DNA of 64,000 nucleotides, taken from Leidyana gryllorum EB-2025a (lineage: Eukaryota > Apicomplexa). The notes beneath the pieces were generated by a model. That model did not search any database. It saw only the letters and a program-made list of their open reading frames with translations, and had not been told where the DNA came from. Location of the stretch: the NCBI GenBank assembly GCA_048772705.1, contig JBLWGC010000109.1, positions 186,001 through 250,000 on the forward strand. The letters are read 5' to 3'. A program made the position numbers and the translations under genes. The first letter of the stretch is position 1. Every line of letters begins with the position of its first letter. This document shows positions 1-12,711 of the stretch, one piece after another.

Positions 1-1803
1 GCCGCCTTCGTAGGCCACTTCGATCGCACAAATTATATCCGGAACTGTCGCGGTGGAGGAGTCCAGCTGGGGACAAAGGACGAACAGCTCCACTTGGGGC
101 GAATCAGACAATCTCAGGAGGTCGTCTGGAGAGTTCTTGTGGTGGGTGGAGGCAAAGAGAGTGACAATCTTTTTGAGAATCAGCTCGCCGGAGGGGTGGA
201 ATGCGAAGAGAGCGTCTCGATTCAGCCGATACAAACAGGCCGTCTCCGGTTTGTACCAAGAGGGGTCCTGAGTCAGCTTGAGACACTTCTCTCCCCACAG
301 GTCCAGACACAACAGTCGGTTAAGCCACGCTTCAATGGGGTCCTTCTTCCCGTACCGAATGGGTGCTGTTAGTTTGACAGTGGATTGTAGATTCTGCTCC
401 CCCAAGACTTGCTTTGTCAATGCGTAACCGGTGCCTTCGTACCCATCAACAGTGGACGCCATCAACGTGAGGTAGGGACCCAAAAGTGCTCTCAGTGTCT
501 CAGTCGGGATAGCAGCGGCTTCGTCGACCAGGAGAATGTCGGCACTGCCAACTTTGTCAACGGCGGTGGGGAAGACGTATTGCACATTTTGAGTGTAATG
601 GACTGACTTGTTCTTCGTAATTCGGATCTCTGTGACGATGGAACGGCTTTTTAGACTCTCAACGATATTCTCCTGAGTCTCATTTTCGGCAGTTGGGAGT
701 GTCGAGAAGACGAGAAAGTCTTGATGCTCCTCGTAGCCCAAAGCTTTCAGACCTCTGACGGCAAAGTCGAAAACTGCTGTGACATTGTCTGGAGAGGGTG
801 CCGTGACGAATATGTGTTTGACTTGGTGAACAACCGCCAAGGCCACCGCCAAACCCAAAGCAGCTGACTTCCCTCTCCCGCGAGCTGCTGTGACGGCTAT
901 CCTCCCCTCATTGACTGCACCACCTTCTCTGAATTGCTCAGCGAAAGCCGCAATGCATTTTGCCTGGTCTAAAGTGCGACACAACTTGACTAGTGGGCCC
1001 ACATGGGCATTATTGTCAAAACGGGCCTTCAACTCCACCAGCTGAGGGTCTTCAGGCTCCGTCTTGGTGCAACCAGCTGACAAGAGCGCTCCGTCAGGCA
1101 ACGCTGGAATCGCCTTGAGCTGTTGCATGCTCAGCGGCAGTACATTCAACTCGTCGTCCAGCACTAAACAGTTGGAACATTGGGTCAAACTCAATATCAG
1201 ACGTTGACAAAAGCGAGGTTTGATCCTCTCGTCAAAGAGCGAAGATCGAAACTCCTGATGTGCGTCCAACGCGAGATTGTATAGTTGGCGCAACGACGCC
1301 TGTGTCCGTAATAACAGACATATTAGCCCACCACCCCGCACCGTTTCGAACGTTCGGCATATCAAATTGGGGGTCAAGGCTTCAAAGTCTTGGATGACCG
1401 CCATGTCATACGTGTTTCCCAGCAATTGTTCAGAGTCACGGAACTTGCAATACCTAACGCTTGTACCCTGTTGGAATAACCAGAATGGATCCTCGGTCTC
1501 ATTGTCATATGCCCCCATAGCCTGACGCTTCTTAATCTGCTTCAGACGCTTAGCGCGGTGCGTAGTGAACCCTGAGGAACCAAATCAGAACACAGCCGCA
1601 CAGACAGACGACTCACCCAAGTCATCCTTATAACACCATACGACTGACGGCTTGCCTGGCCTCAACCTCGCTCGGGTTGCGTGCAGATTTACAACTTGAT
1701 CCCTTCCTCTGTCACCCACGATTACCAACAAGGCTCGATGGTTCTGGACCACTGCATCCCACAGAAGAGCCCCAACTCGGTCATCAACGCGCTTCCGAAC
1801 CAT
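1..1803 (-). CDS. NAT10: RNA cytidine acetyltransferase (NAT10/Kre33), N-terminal part
   Basis: Makes N4-acetylcytidine in 18S rRNA and tRNA using ATP and acetyl-CoA, and acts in the nucleolus in small-subunit assembly. Exon 1 is 1803-1617. A 45-bp intron (1616-1572) follows, and exon 2 runs from 1571 off the left edge. The N-terminus (MVRKRVDDRVG, then VIVGDRGRDQVV and VVWCYKDDLG) is the conserved TmcA/NAT10 start. Further on come the helicase-type ATPase motifs TAARGRGKSAALGLA (Walker A) and LLVDEAAAIP (Walker B), then LMASTVDGYEGTG and an IRYGKKDPIEAWLN block. The GNAT acetyltransferase and C-terminal domains lie outside the window. An in-frame ATG four codons upstream (1815) is possible, but 1803 matches the usual MxRKKVDxR start. 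Family assignment is firm. Confidence 0.93.
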
Positions 1804-1815
1804 GACCGGCTCCAA

Positions 1816-2086
1816 AAAAGAAAATCCTAACTAGCTACCTATTCACTGCCCTCCTTGTAGTGCTTTTCAAGCAATTGCCTGCACCATCAACTCACTCATA
1901 TCAGACATATCCTCACTTTGTTCGAGAGCTTATTGGTGACGAGCCAACCGAACTCGCCGAACTCGATTGACGTCCTTTGCTCTTCTTTCTTTTGGACTTC
2001 TCCGATGATGGGCTCGAGTCCGACAGCGCAATTGGGTGACGGCGTCTGAAAAATCATCTTCAAGCATACACTCCCCCACCAACAAC
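1816..2086. other. Intergenic spacer, no gene seen
   Basis: Lies between the start of the NAT10 gene and the 3' end of the CEP120-like gene, both on the minus strand. It must hold the NAT10 promoter and the 3' end of its upstream neighbour. Short ORFs here have no recognisable content. Confidence 0.5.
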
Positions 2087-5000
2087 CTACCGGCTGCACT
2101 CAGCCTGGGCCGTTTTGCGACTGACCAGCTCTCCTTGCGATTTGCGGCTTCTCTACAGACATATCAAACCAGCCGTGCCAATCACCACTTACCTCTCTCA
2201 TTCCGTTTCGTCCACAACCATCGTCAGCGGTCCGCAGCTCGCCTGGTGATATAGACCGCACTCCTTTGTGATCGCGCGCAAGGTGTCCCTCCTTGGCCGA
2301 AAGTGGCGCTCGCTTGCTTACGATGGGCAGGCGGCCCTGCCTTTGCGCAGGGGGGGGACGTGACGGGTTGGTTGCAGCATTGAACAGAGGTGGGAGCTGC
2401 AAGAAATTGTTGTAATTGCTCTCAAACAATCAACTCACTGGACGACCTGTCCTTGCGGTTCCTGTGCGAGGCATTTCGCCTGACGCCCCCCACAGGTGCT
2501 GCTGCCTATGATATGATTGCCAAACAGGCTGATCGAAGAGTGTTGTAGGGAAGGCGGCTTCGCGTGCATGGGGTTGTTGCAGTAAATGCGTGTCAGTGGT
2601 GGCAGCTCGTGTTAGTCCCACGTGTCTTTCCAACCCATACGTGTCTGGATCAGCGACAAAAGGGTCATTATACGGTTGGGCCCCGTAACCTCCAGATGTT
2701 CGTTGTTGTCTGAGCAATAGTTGCAGGAGCCGCTCATTCTGACGGCGCAGCTCCTCAATGGCTTCCTGTGGGCGAAACGCTCTCGTGAAAGAGGGGCGAA
2801 AGTGCCTTACATCTCGATTCGGATCACAACTAATAGATCGGTCTGCTTGCCGACTGACGTCTCCGGTGTGTGCACACCGCTTCCTCGGTGACGTTGATCC
2901 CAATGCCTTTTGTAACTCCTGTAGCTTCTTATCCAAGTCGATCAATTTGCGTTCAAGCGACTGATTCTCGTTCCTCAATTTCCTGATCAGCAGCTCAATG
3001 TGCTTTTTCACCAAGCATGGACTTACTGATTCTCAGCCTTGACGTCATTGAGTTTTTCTTCGGCCTTCCGCTCCACAGCTCGCATTTCCTCGCGGAATTT
3101 GCTGTGTTGCTGTTCTGCAGCAAGTTTCATCAGCATCATTTCACATTGTAACAATTGTTCAGGACCCATGGTTGCCATTGCCTGTGGGAATGCGGACAGC
3201 AGATTGATGTCAAGTTGCTTGGTACGGCACGCGGGGCTCACGGTAGGAGTGCCTCCGCCGCACTGACGGAAGCTGCTGACTGCTCGGCGCAGAAAACCCG
3301 AAGCGTCCTCGTCGCTTGGAGCCGACGACGAGCAGCTGTCAACGTTGACCCCTCTCACACGCTGTTTGCGGGAGGGAAGTCGGGCCCCATGAGGCGCTCC
3401 AGCGGTATGGATAGCACTTGGTAAGCGAGTCTGCGGGTTCATGCCGAATGAGAAAGACGACGTCTGGGAGGGGGTGTCGACTCGAAATTGAAGGAAGGAA
3501 GGAGTGTTTGGCTCACATGAACTGAGTCAGACGCAGGTGTTTGACGGCGTGCTGGCGGCAGGCCAGGTGCGCCACTTCTGCGAAGAAGGCATTGAGACCC
3601 GCAATGAAGGCTCTTTGACTCACTGGACGGCGTTGAGCCTGCGTCCGTTGGCAAAGCAACGGCTGCGGCCTCCGTGGCTCGGGGTACTGTCTGGCTCGAA
3701 GCCTTTGCATGTGAGACCTTGTGCAGATACATTGGTGGTGGAATGGCCTCCGGTTCTCCGCTTGCGCTGGAGGGTTGAGGGCGTCGACTGTATGAAGTCG
3801 GCTCCATCGGTTGTCACACTCTCAGTGGGATCTACGTCCTCTCCACTATGGTTCGGAGGACTGGCTTTATTGCAAGATCTTAAGGGATGAATTGGTGTAA
3901 CGCGATGCAGTGCCTTGGAGAGTAAAGCGCCCAGTTCAGCCGCGGATAGCATCAGATCGATCGCCACTCCCAGAGTCAGCACGCCTTTGAACGCAAAGCA
4001 GCTTGAAACCCAATCGGTGGCGGCACCTTACCCACAATCGTAGCGGACTCGCGAGTGATGATAGGCACCCTCGTGAGTCCTTCGAAGATTGGCAGCTCCC
4101 TCAGGTTTGGGCCTTCGCCACAGGCACCTTCCTTCTCTTCGTTTCCATTCGTAGCTGCGGATTGAGTGTCTCCGCCGCCGCCGCCACCTCCTCCGCCCCC
4201 CCGGGGTGGCTCGAAGGATATGAGGTTGGTGTAGAAGGTCTGTGGTATCTGCGACACATCAGGGGGCTCAGGAGATAAAAAGGACTCGAAAGTCAGCGTT
4301 GCCACCCCAATGGTCGTGGATTTCCTCTCCGTCGGGCACTGTCGGCTGTGAGGAAGCCACGATTTAATGAGACGGCTGAGCAAGGTGGGTGGGGAGGGGT
4401 TGGGGGCTCTACGGCCACCTTGATCGTGAGCTATTGGTACGCTTACGCTCGCACGAAAATAGGAAGGGTCGCTCCGCCCGCGTCATTGACAGAGACTGAC
4501 GCCGCTGATGGCGTTGAGCCCTCTATAGCGGGCCGCTGTGGCAAAAACAGCCGAGTAAAGTCCGACCAGTGCAGACGGTCCTCAAAGCGGAATGAACAAA
4601 ATCCGTCGCTGATAAGTAGCTGCACAGAACAAAGAGAGATACATATCACAAGTCCGTTCAGATGCTCAATGTGCGACTCGGGGGACAGGAATTAGCGAGT
4701 GAGTGAGTGAGTGAGCGAAGGATCGGGCAGGTACGCAGTGCAGTGCAGTTCAGTTCAGCTACCCTACCTCGCCTGGATCTTTGGGATTGCGGGAGACTTG
4801 CACAGCGTGGAAAACGTCAGAGGACTGGAACAGGGGAGCGGTAAGGTACGAGAGCGACACAGACCCCACAAAGTCATCATCTTGCTCGACGCGACTCAGT
4901 AAAGGCTGCACGAATTTCAATTTCTTCAGGTCGATCGTCAGGCGGAAGAAGTGTTCGCACTCCAGAAGGTGCTTTGCAATAGCGCCGACAGAGTCGACAG

Positions 5001-5142
5001 GGATTATCTCCTCTAAGGTTCGTTTCTGCTCGGCGTCGACCTCTGCTGGATAACGGGCAGGACCACAGTGGCAGTGTGTGCTTGTGCGAGAGTTGTGGCG
5101 ACTCCGCGCACCAACTGCCTTACTGTCCTCGTCGACGTTCAT
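2087..5142 (-). CDS. CEP120-like centrosome/basal-body protein (C2-like domain plus coiled coil)
   Basis: Exons read with confidence are 5142-4768, 4619-4447, 4375-4032, then from 3984; at the 3' end they are to 3027, 2982-2811, 2765-2439, 2396-2193 and 2152-2087. The exons between about 3984 and 3440 are not resolved. The first three exons give a C2-like domain: FFRLTIDLKKLKFVQP, then SDGFCSFRFEDRL, then TTIGVATLTFESFL and VPIITRESATI. This matches the order of blocks in the CEP120 C2 region (DUF3668). A glycine run (GGGGGGGGGG) is inserted in it. The C-terminal half is coiled coil (KFREEMRAVERKAEEKLND through LERKLIDLDKKLQELQ, then EAIEELRRQNERLLQLLLRQ). CEP120 acts in centriole elongation. 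The assignment rests on motif order, so another C2/coiled-coil ciliary protein remains possible. Confidence 0.5.
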
Positions 5143-5272
5143 TTAAACCGAGTCTGGGTCCTCACAAATGGAGCATCAACGTGAAACACAGGGACCGGCA
5201 CACGAGGAAAACTTGAGGCTGTAATTCGTAGCGCTGCCTTCCTCACCATGGTACGCAAAAAAAATCAACACC

Positions 5273-8200
5273 ATGTCAGCCAGCACCTTCGGCCACGGTA
5301 AGCTGCCACCTACCCAGTTTCCACTCGCTCGTAGTCAATGATCGCCCGAATTTCCCGGCTCAAGAAGAGGAGATTCTGAAATACTGGAAAGACATCAATG
5401 CCTTTCAGAAATCGTTGGAGCTCAGCAAAGGACGTCCCCGCTACAGTTTCTATGATGGCCCACCGTTTGCTACAGGCCTCCCCCACTATGGGCACATTCT
5501 GGCTGGAAGCATCAAGGTATGACACAAATATGTGTGCACACGATTTTGTGCCTTGTATTAGGATGTTGTGACTCGCTATGCCCATCAAACTGGACATTAT
5601 GTCCCTCGTCGCTTCGGGTGGGATTGCCATGGCCTCCCTGTGGAGTACGAAATTGACAAAGCTCTTGGCGTCACAAACAGAAGTGACATTGTTGAGAAGA
5701 TAGGCATCCCGGTGTACAATGAGAAGTGCCGCAGTATCGTTATGACTTACTGCAAAGAATGGAAGAGAACCGTTGAGCGTGCAGGGCGATGGATTGATTT
5801 CGACGACGATTACAAGACCATGCAGCCTTCGTACATGGAATCGATCTGGTGGGTCTTCTCGGAGCTGTTCAAGAAGGGATTGGTGTACCGTGACTTCAAA
5901 GTCATGCCCTACTCCACGGCTTGCTCGACACCTCTGTCGAACTTCGAAGCTGGTCAGAACTACAAGGACGTTCCTGACCCTTCAGTGGTCGTCAGTTTCC
6001 CTATTTTGGACACCGGGTCCAATGAGCGAGCACAGAAGTTGGCTGAGGAGAAGGTTTCGCTGTTGGCGTGGACCACCACGCCCTGGACGCTGCCGAGCAA
6101 CATGGGATTGTGTGTTCATCCTGACTTTGAGTACGTCAAGTTCAAGGTGGTAGAGACCGGACACATTTACATTGTTGCAATGTCTCGACTGGCATCGCTA
6201 ATGAAGGAGATGAAGCTGGGGGTCAAGAATGCCGACAAGGTTCTGAAGGGAGAGGACACATCCAAGGTGGAAATCCTCGAGAAGGGCATCAAAGGGTCAG
6301 AGCTCGCTGGCTTGCAGTATGAGCCTCTCTTCGATTTCTTCTCGCGTTCGGACTATTGGAAAGAACGCGCTTGGAAGGTATTGTGTGATACCTATGTGAC
6401 CGATGACTCTGGTACGGGTGTTGTGCATCAAGCACCAGCCTTTGGTGAGGACGATTGGAGAGTGTGTAGTGTGAATGGTATCTTGGAGAAGGGAGGAGAG
6501 CTACCTTGCCCTCTGGACGAATCGGGCCACTTCATCAAACCGGTTGACCATCCTGACTTGCTGGGAGTCCAGGTGAAGGAAGCTGACAAGACTATCAAGC
6601 ATTTGGTCAAGGAGATGGGCAGGCTATTGGTCAATGACACCATTGTTCACTCTTACCCCCACTGCTGGAGGTCTGACACACCACTTATTTACCGAGCTGT
6701 GCCGAGTTGGTTCGTAAAAGTCGAAGACATCAAAGACAAAATGATAGAATCAAACGCTGCCACGCGCTGGGTTCCGGCTGCTGTTGGTGAAAAGCGATTC
6801 CACAATTGGCTTACCGATGCCCGAGACTGGTGTATCTCTCGTAACCGCTTCTGGGGCACTCCGTTGCCTCTTTGGGTATCCAAAGATTTCTCTCAGATTG
6901 TCTGCATCGGGTCAATTGCAGAGCTCCAAAAGTACAGCGACAAGCCCGTCACTGACATTCATCGTCACTTCATCGATGACATTGTGATCCCGGACCCGCG
7001 GGGTGGGGATTATCCCCCTCTCCACAGAGTGGACGAAGTGTTCGATTGCTGGTTCGAATCCGGCAGTATGCCGTACGCCCAGGTGCATTATCCTTTCGAG
7101 AACAAGGAGGCTTTCCGAGAGTCGTTCCCGGCAGATTTTGTCGGTGAGGGTTTGGATCAGACACGCGGATGGTTCTATACCCTCACCATTCTCGGGACCG
7201 CTCTCTTTGGCAAAGCTCCTTGGAAGAATCTGATCGTCAATGGATTGGTGTTGGCAGAAGATGGGAAGAAAATGTCAAAGCGGTTGAAGAACTACCCCGA
7301 TCCCCAGGAGGTGTTCGACGACTCCGGAGCCGACGCTTTGAGACTTTATTTGGTCAGCTCACCAGTCGTCAGAGCAGAGACTCTCAAATTCAGTGCCAAA
7401 GGACTCAAAGAAGTCATAAAAAGCGTTCTGCTGCCTTGGTATCACAGTGTACGCTTCTTGACTCAAGAAGTCCAGAGATTTGAGGCTGGAGGCAAACACA
7501 AGTGGAGGCCCGTCGATATCAACTCAAAGACTGAAGACTGCAATTATATGGACAAATGGATAATGTCATTGACTCAGTCTCTGATCAAATTCTTCCACCA
7601 TGAAATGCAGAACTACAGACTGTACACCTCACTGCCCAAGCTGCTCACATATCTCGATCAATTGACGAACTGGTATGTTCGGTTGAACAGAGAGAGGATG
7701 CGGGGCAGTGCAGCGTCGGAGGAGAGTTTAGTCAGTCTTTCGGTCCTGTTCACCATCCTGCTGGACTTCACTTGTCTCATGGCGCCTTTCACGCCATTCC
7801 TGTCGGAGTACCTCTACCAGATCCTGAAGCAGGGATTGGAAGACGGGCATCCCATGAAGCAGCAGTCTGTGCACTTCGTCATGCTCCCGGTCGCGGATGA
7901 AGAGCAGATCAACTTGACCATAGAAACAGCCGTTGGCACACTGCAAGATTTGGTGCAGATGGGGCGCTTGCTACGAAACAGATACAAGTCCACCATAAAG
8001 ACCCCTTTGAAGAAGTTTATGGTGGTCAGTGACGACCAAAAGGCCTTGGAGTCGGTGCAGGGACTGGCATCGTACCTCAAAGACGAGCTGAATGCTTTTG
8101 AGGTCGAGTTCCGGGCTGAGGCACATAGCATCAAGTTCTCAGCTCTTCCCAATCTCAAGCTGTTGGGTTCAAAGTATGGCAAGGACCTCAAGTCGCTCAT

Positions 8201-8861
8201 TCCTGCGATCAAGTCCTTGAGCGATGGCGATTTGCGCAAGCTTGACGCAGGGCAGAGCGTTAAAGTATGTGGAAAGGATCTCGTTGGAGAGGACGTCATA
8301 TTACAACGATCACCCCAAGGCTTCGCAGAAAGCGAAACCGTAGGCGTTGAATGCAACAGGTGGGCATTTATATCTGCGTATATGGATCAAAGTCGTCGAA
8401 TGTTGGTCGGTTCACCTTTTCGAATTTCGGTGTGCGGTGTTCGACGAACACGTGTCTGCTTCCTATGTAACAAACGTTTCAATCGCTGCAGTACGTTCGT
8501 GGTCGTTGCTGACTTTGCCGTAACTGAGGAGATGCGACGCGTGCACTTGGCACGCGAGATTACCACTCGTGTCCAGAAACTTCGTAAAGCGGTAAGGGTT
8601 TGTATGGTTTGGACCTGTGGTGGTGACACTGTTATGCAGCGAGGTATGAAACTGGATGATGAGGTGATCACAGTGATTGAGGCTGAAGAGAGTGCGACAG
8701 AGTTGAGCGATTTCTTGAAGAATAACCTTCAGTTAGTTTCGGAAATGCTGCGACGCCAAGTTCAAACTTTGGCACCTGAAGGTAAAGAGGCTCTGGTGTC
8801 AAGCGAAGATAAGATGGTGAACGATGAGACCTTGTTCATCAAGTTCTATCCTGTGGCTTAG
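5273..8861 (+). CDS. IARS1: Isoleucyl-tRNA synthetase, cytosolic type
   Basis: Charges tRNA-Ile; class I synthetase with an editing domain. Exons are 5273-5297, 5335-5516, 5562-8359, 8492-8591 and 8640-8861, giving 1,108 residues, typical of the eukaryotic cytosolic form. The HIGH motif is HYGH at about residues 59-62 within [16 protein letters not shown], followed by [15 protein letters not shown]. The KMSKS motif is KMSKR near residue 638. The editing-domain block [11 protein letters not shown] and the C-terminal [15 protein letters not shown] are present. The start at 5273 (MSASTFGH) is chosen because a 37-bp intron then joins in phase to [18 protein letters not shown], the usual N-terminus. 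The last two introns (132 and 48 bp) are multiples of three without stops, so an uninterrupted ORF runs through them; the spliced form restores the conserved [12 protein letters not shown]. Confidence 0.95.
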
Positions 8862-8951
8862 AGTAGGTGTTTTTTGGGCAGAGAGTGAGGCAGGCGCGCA
8901 CTTGCTTGCATGGGGGAGAGAATTGGATTGGTGGTTGAGAGCTGACCGACT

Positions 8952-11900
8952 ATGATTGAACATGCGTCGCCCCAAACAGACCTGATAGAGCAACCAACGA
9001 CCAGTCGGAGCACTACAGCCGAGCCAAACCAGATCTACGCCTCCCAGGTTGAACTTTCTGACATAAAAGCTTCGTTACCACCAACTCCGGCGGAATTGGC
9101 TCAGGCGGAGGAGCAGCAACTGCAAGAGTTGAGCCGACGAAGGAGGCATAGTAGTCGTGGTTATAGTCTCAAGCGGAGCAAAAGTCCCGCTCGAAGTGAA
9201 GTATCTCATTCGAAACTTCGACATTCGCACACCACACGGGAACCTTCCTGTGAACCCACCTCGGTTCCTCGCAGAAGAGGGTCTGTTCGGGGTCCCCATC
9301 AACAAGGCGGGAGCACCGGCAAGTTATCAACTATTCGGAATCTCCTCCCCAGAGCAGCGCGCACATGGCGCTCAACACAATCACAATCTGGTACCACCAC
9401 GGCTTCGAGCGAAAGCAGACCACCCCGTGCAGAGCCATTCCCAGGAGAAGAACCACATTCATCGGTTGACACGAGCCCCCCCACTCAGTTTCCCCTCCAT
9501 ACACCCCCAATGCGGACGTCTACCACAGGCAGTGCTCCTGGCAGCCGCGATGACAAATCCCTTTCATCCCAAACCAATCTCCACCAGGTACTTGCGAAAT
9601 GGCTCCCGCCGGTCACACACACACACACACTATTGTTCGTAGGTGCCCTCAGTCCCGCCGTGGAAGGTCGGTACAGTCAAACTATGGACTGGTCAAGTGA
9701 AGCGTTGGAAGGAACGGTGAGTATTCTCTCACCAGAGGTCGGGAAACACTACCCTCCATCCTTACCAGGTATCTGGAAGCATGGCCTGGAAGGTTGAAGA
9801 TCTTCAACCGAGCGCCTGCCCAGGGTGGCGTTGTGCGGATGGACATTCCGTTTCCCACAGAGGCCACCGTTACCAAACCCGGGGATGACAATAAGAAGCC
9901 TGTTCATGAGCGCGTGGATCTGACACTCAAGTGCACGAAGCTCACATTTCACTTGAAGTTCGCCAGCCACGATGAACGTTCTTCGTGGGTCACCGCACTC
10001 TTAAAGGCTAAAGGATGTCATACACACAAGGGATTGCTGTCAGGCGGCAGCATCACGCCCGCCGGCGACTCCCTCGTACTCCGCCCACCTCTCCCAGTGC
10101 TCCCACAGCTGAATGCAGGAGCACCTTCACCGCGGGAGATTGATCTTATGGAAACGGAAAGCACTCCAAACCCCGCCGTTCGGCTGAAAGAGTTGACTGC
10201 AGCTCACCAATGTCAAATAAATACGTTCAACGAAGACCTGTCCAAACACACTAAGGGTCTGGTGGAGGTTGCTGCCAAAGTCCACGCACCTCAGGGCGAG
10301 CTTCTCAGACGTCGGGTAATGATGCTGTTGGGCGGTTTGGAGGACCGCAAAGCCATGGACGCCTCCTACTTTGATGCACACCTCTCTGTGGTCAACGAAT
10401 ATATTCAGGAACGGGCAGGGCTGCAGAAAAGTCTACGTAAAGCTCTCAAGGAGATCAGTGCATTGCAGGAGGTAAGCCTCGCAGGTGCTGTGTGTACCGT
10501 TATATGTACATGATCACAGCAAGGGCGTCAGATGGCAGCATCGTCTACCCAACGTTTGATGTTACCCGGGCCGCCTGTTGAAGGGACGCCAGTGTCACTG
10601 CCTAAGCCGCTCCCCACCGAGTTTACTCCGTCACCAAAAACGATTGAGCAAGTGGGGTTTTCGGAAATGCCCGGTTCGGCATGGACTGACCGGCCGCCCC
10701 CTGCGGCTTCAGCCCCGAGTGGTGAAGCATCAGAGGAGTTCTTCGATGTGCAGGACGCGGACTTGACCAACCGTATGCCATCGCCGGTGCAACTGCCGAC
10801 TCCCGTGGGCGTTGATACTGAAGAGAGTTTGGGAGGTGTTCCACTAACAAGTCAGACGGCCAGTTCGGTCAGTTCTGACACGGAAGAGGATCCTTTTGCT
10901 GTTCCGACTGACTCTAAGCTCATTCAGGAATCAATTGAGTGTCTGAAAGTTGCCCAAGTTGCGGCTGCAACAGCGGTGCCGCTGCCTTCCGGATTTATAC
11001 ATGAAGAAGAATTAGGCCTTCCGCGCTTGTTCTATCCCTACCGCACACGTTTGCCGGTACCCAGAACGGACTTCAAGGTGAGTCCATTATGCGCTTCCGG
11101 TCCTTACCGCCGCTGCTACACAGATCAGCATGTGGAACCTGCTGAAAGATTGTGTGGGAAAGGATCTATCTCGTGTAGCTCTACCTGTATATTTCAATGA
11201 ACCGACTAGTTTCCTACAACGACTCGCGGAGGATTATCAATACGCAGCTCTCTTGGAGCGGGTAAGAAAACATGTAGTCAATGATGGCTTTCGTTCAGGC
11301 TGCCATGGCCACTGACCCGATGGAGCGCCTCTTATGGGTTACAGTCTATACAATGACTCCATTTGCTTCGGCTGTGGGTCGCACATATAAACCGTTCAAT
11401 CCCTTATTGGGGGAGACGTATGAATTGATCCACAGAGGCTACAAGTTTCACAGCGAGCAAGTGGGCCATCACCCTCCGAGTACTGCATATCACACCATTG
11501 GAAAAGGTTTCACTGCCTTTGGTCACCTTGTGGTGAGTGGGAGCCGCCAATTACCTGTGTCGCATCCTTAGCTGGGCCGCAGGTAAACACCAAGTTCACC
11601 GGAAACTCTTTGGAAGTTGGACTCGTCGGCCCGTGCAATGTCGTCCTTTCGCACCCAGACGGCCACCAAGGTGGGACGCGAAGCTTTTTGTCATCACATC
11701 GAATGCCGATCTTTCAGAGCACTACTCTTTCCAGAAGGCTAAGATGATGGTCAATAATCTGATTTTCGGCAAGATGGGTCTAGACGTTGGGGGACAGTAC
11801 ACAGTGACGAATCATACAACAGGTGAGTCGCCTCTTTGAGCCCAATCATCGTGCGTGCACAGGAGACTATGGAGTAGTTGACTTTCCCCGTAAGGGGTGG

Positions 11901-12690
11901 TGGACGTCAGACGTCCATCCAGTGCGGGGAGTGGTGGTTGACCGGGAGGGTCGATGCGGATATCGGTTCCAAGGAATATGGTCCCAGAAGCTAACAGCAG
12001 AAAAGTTGAATGCTGCAGCCTCACCGTTGCTGACTGCGAGTGTTCCCTATCCCCCAAATGTTGGCAAGGGCCCCACAATCAAGTATCCTCGAAAGGACAT
12101 TGATTTCCATCGTAAGACTAGGACGATCACGACCCTAATCGCCCTTTTCGCTTTCAGTGTCCTCGTGGCAGGACTTTGCTGTTGACCCTTTGACAAAGGG
12201 CCCATTTGTAGTCTGGCAGGCGGACGAACGACCCTGTCACGCGTCCGAATACTACGAGTTTGGTTACATGACATTCGAGCTGAATGAAGTGTCGAGTTCT
12301 TATGACCCCGAATTGAACGGAGTGCAAATACCCCGAACAGACTCTCGGTGAGCGACCACTTTGACCAGTCATTGATGTACATCTCAGGTTCCGCCCTGAC
12401 CAACGAGCATTGGAGAATGGAGATGTGGAGAAATCAAATAGCGAGAAAGTGAGATTAGAAGAGAAACAGAGGTAAGCATATTGGCTCAATGGGGTGCGGG
12501 AAAAGCTTCGGGCGGCAGGGCAAAGGCACGACAGCGACCAGCTGGAGAGAAGGACCACATTCCATGTTGGTACAAGCGAAGCTCAGATCCTGTCCTGGAT
12601 TGCCCAACATGGCAATTTGTAGAGGAATATTGGAATGCACGTGCCAATGATGATGCCTCTGTATTTGCTAACTGTCCGGACATTTTCTGA
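8952..12690 (+). CDS. Oxysterol-binding protein-related lipid transfer protein (PH + ORD)
   Basis: Moves sterol and/or phosphoinositide lipids between membranes at contact sites. Twelve exons: 8952-9587, 9643-9716, 9769-10471, 10520-11077, 11124-11261, 11299-11532, 11583-11670, 11718-11822, 11863-12111, 12158-12347, 12388-12471 and 12519-12690, giving 1,076 residues; all phases fit. The N-terminal 210 residues are basic and disordered. A PH domain follows at about 214-340 (GTVKLWTGQVKRWKERYL... WVTALLKAKG). A linker then leads to the ORD from about 640, with the family blocks ISMWNLLKDCVGKDLS, PVYFNEPTSFLQRL, RTYKPFNPLLGETYE, the signature EQVGHHPPSTAYH, and the C-terminal DSRFRPDQRALENGD. 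No FFAT motif was recognised. The PH domain is recovered only with the splices at 9588-9642 and 9717-9768. Confidence 0.93.
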
Positions 12691-12711
12691 GAATTGACTT
12701 TTAGTTCGTTC

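Noticed and set aside
1896-2099. Small minus-strand ORF between NAT10 and the CEP120-like gene
   Set aside because: It has no recognisable content and overlaps the terminal exon of the CEP120-like gene.
5298-5317. A 20-bp intron in the IleRS leader starting from ATG 5248
   Set aside because: Starting at ATG 5273 with a 37-bp intron gives the usual IleRS N-terminus and a normal intron size.
9157-9642. A 161-codon ORF overlapping the 5' exon of the oxysterol-binding-protein gene in another frame
   Set aside because: It ends inside an intron, has no family similarity, and the competing frame joins in phase to the PH domain.
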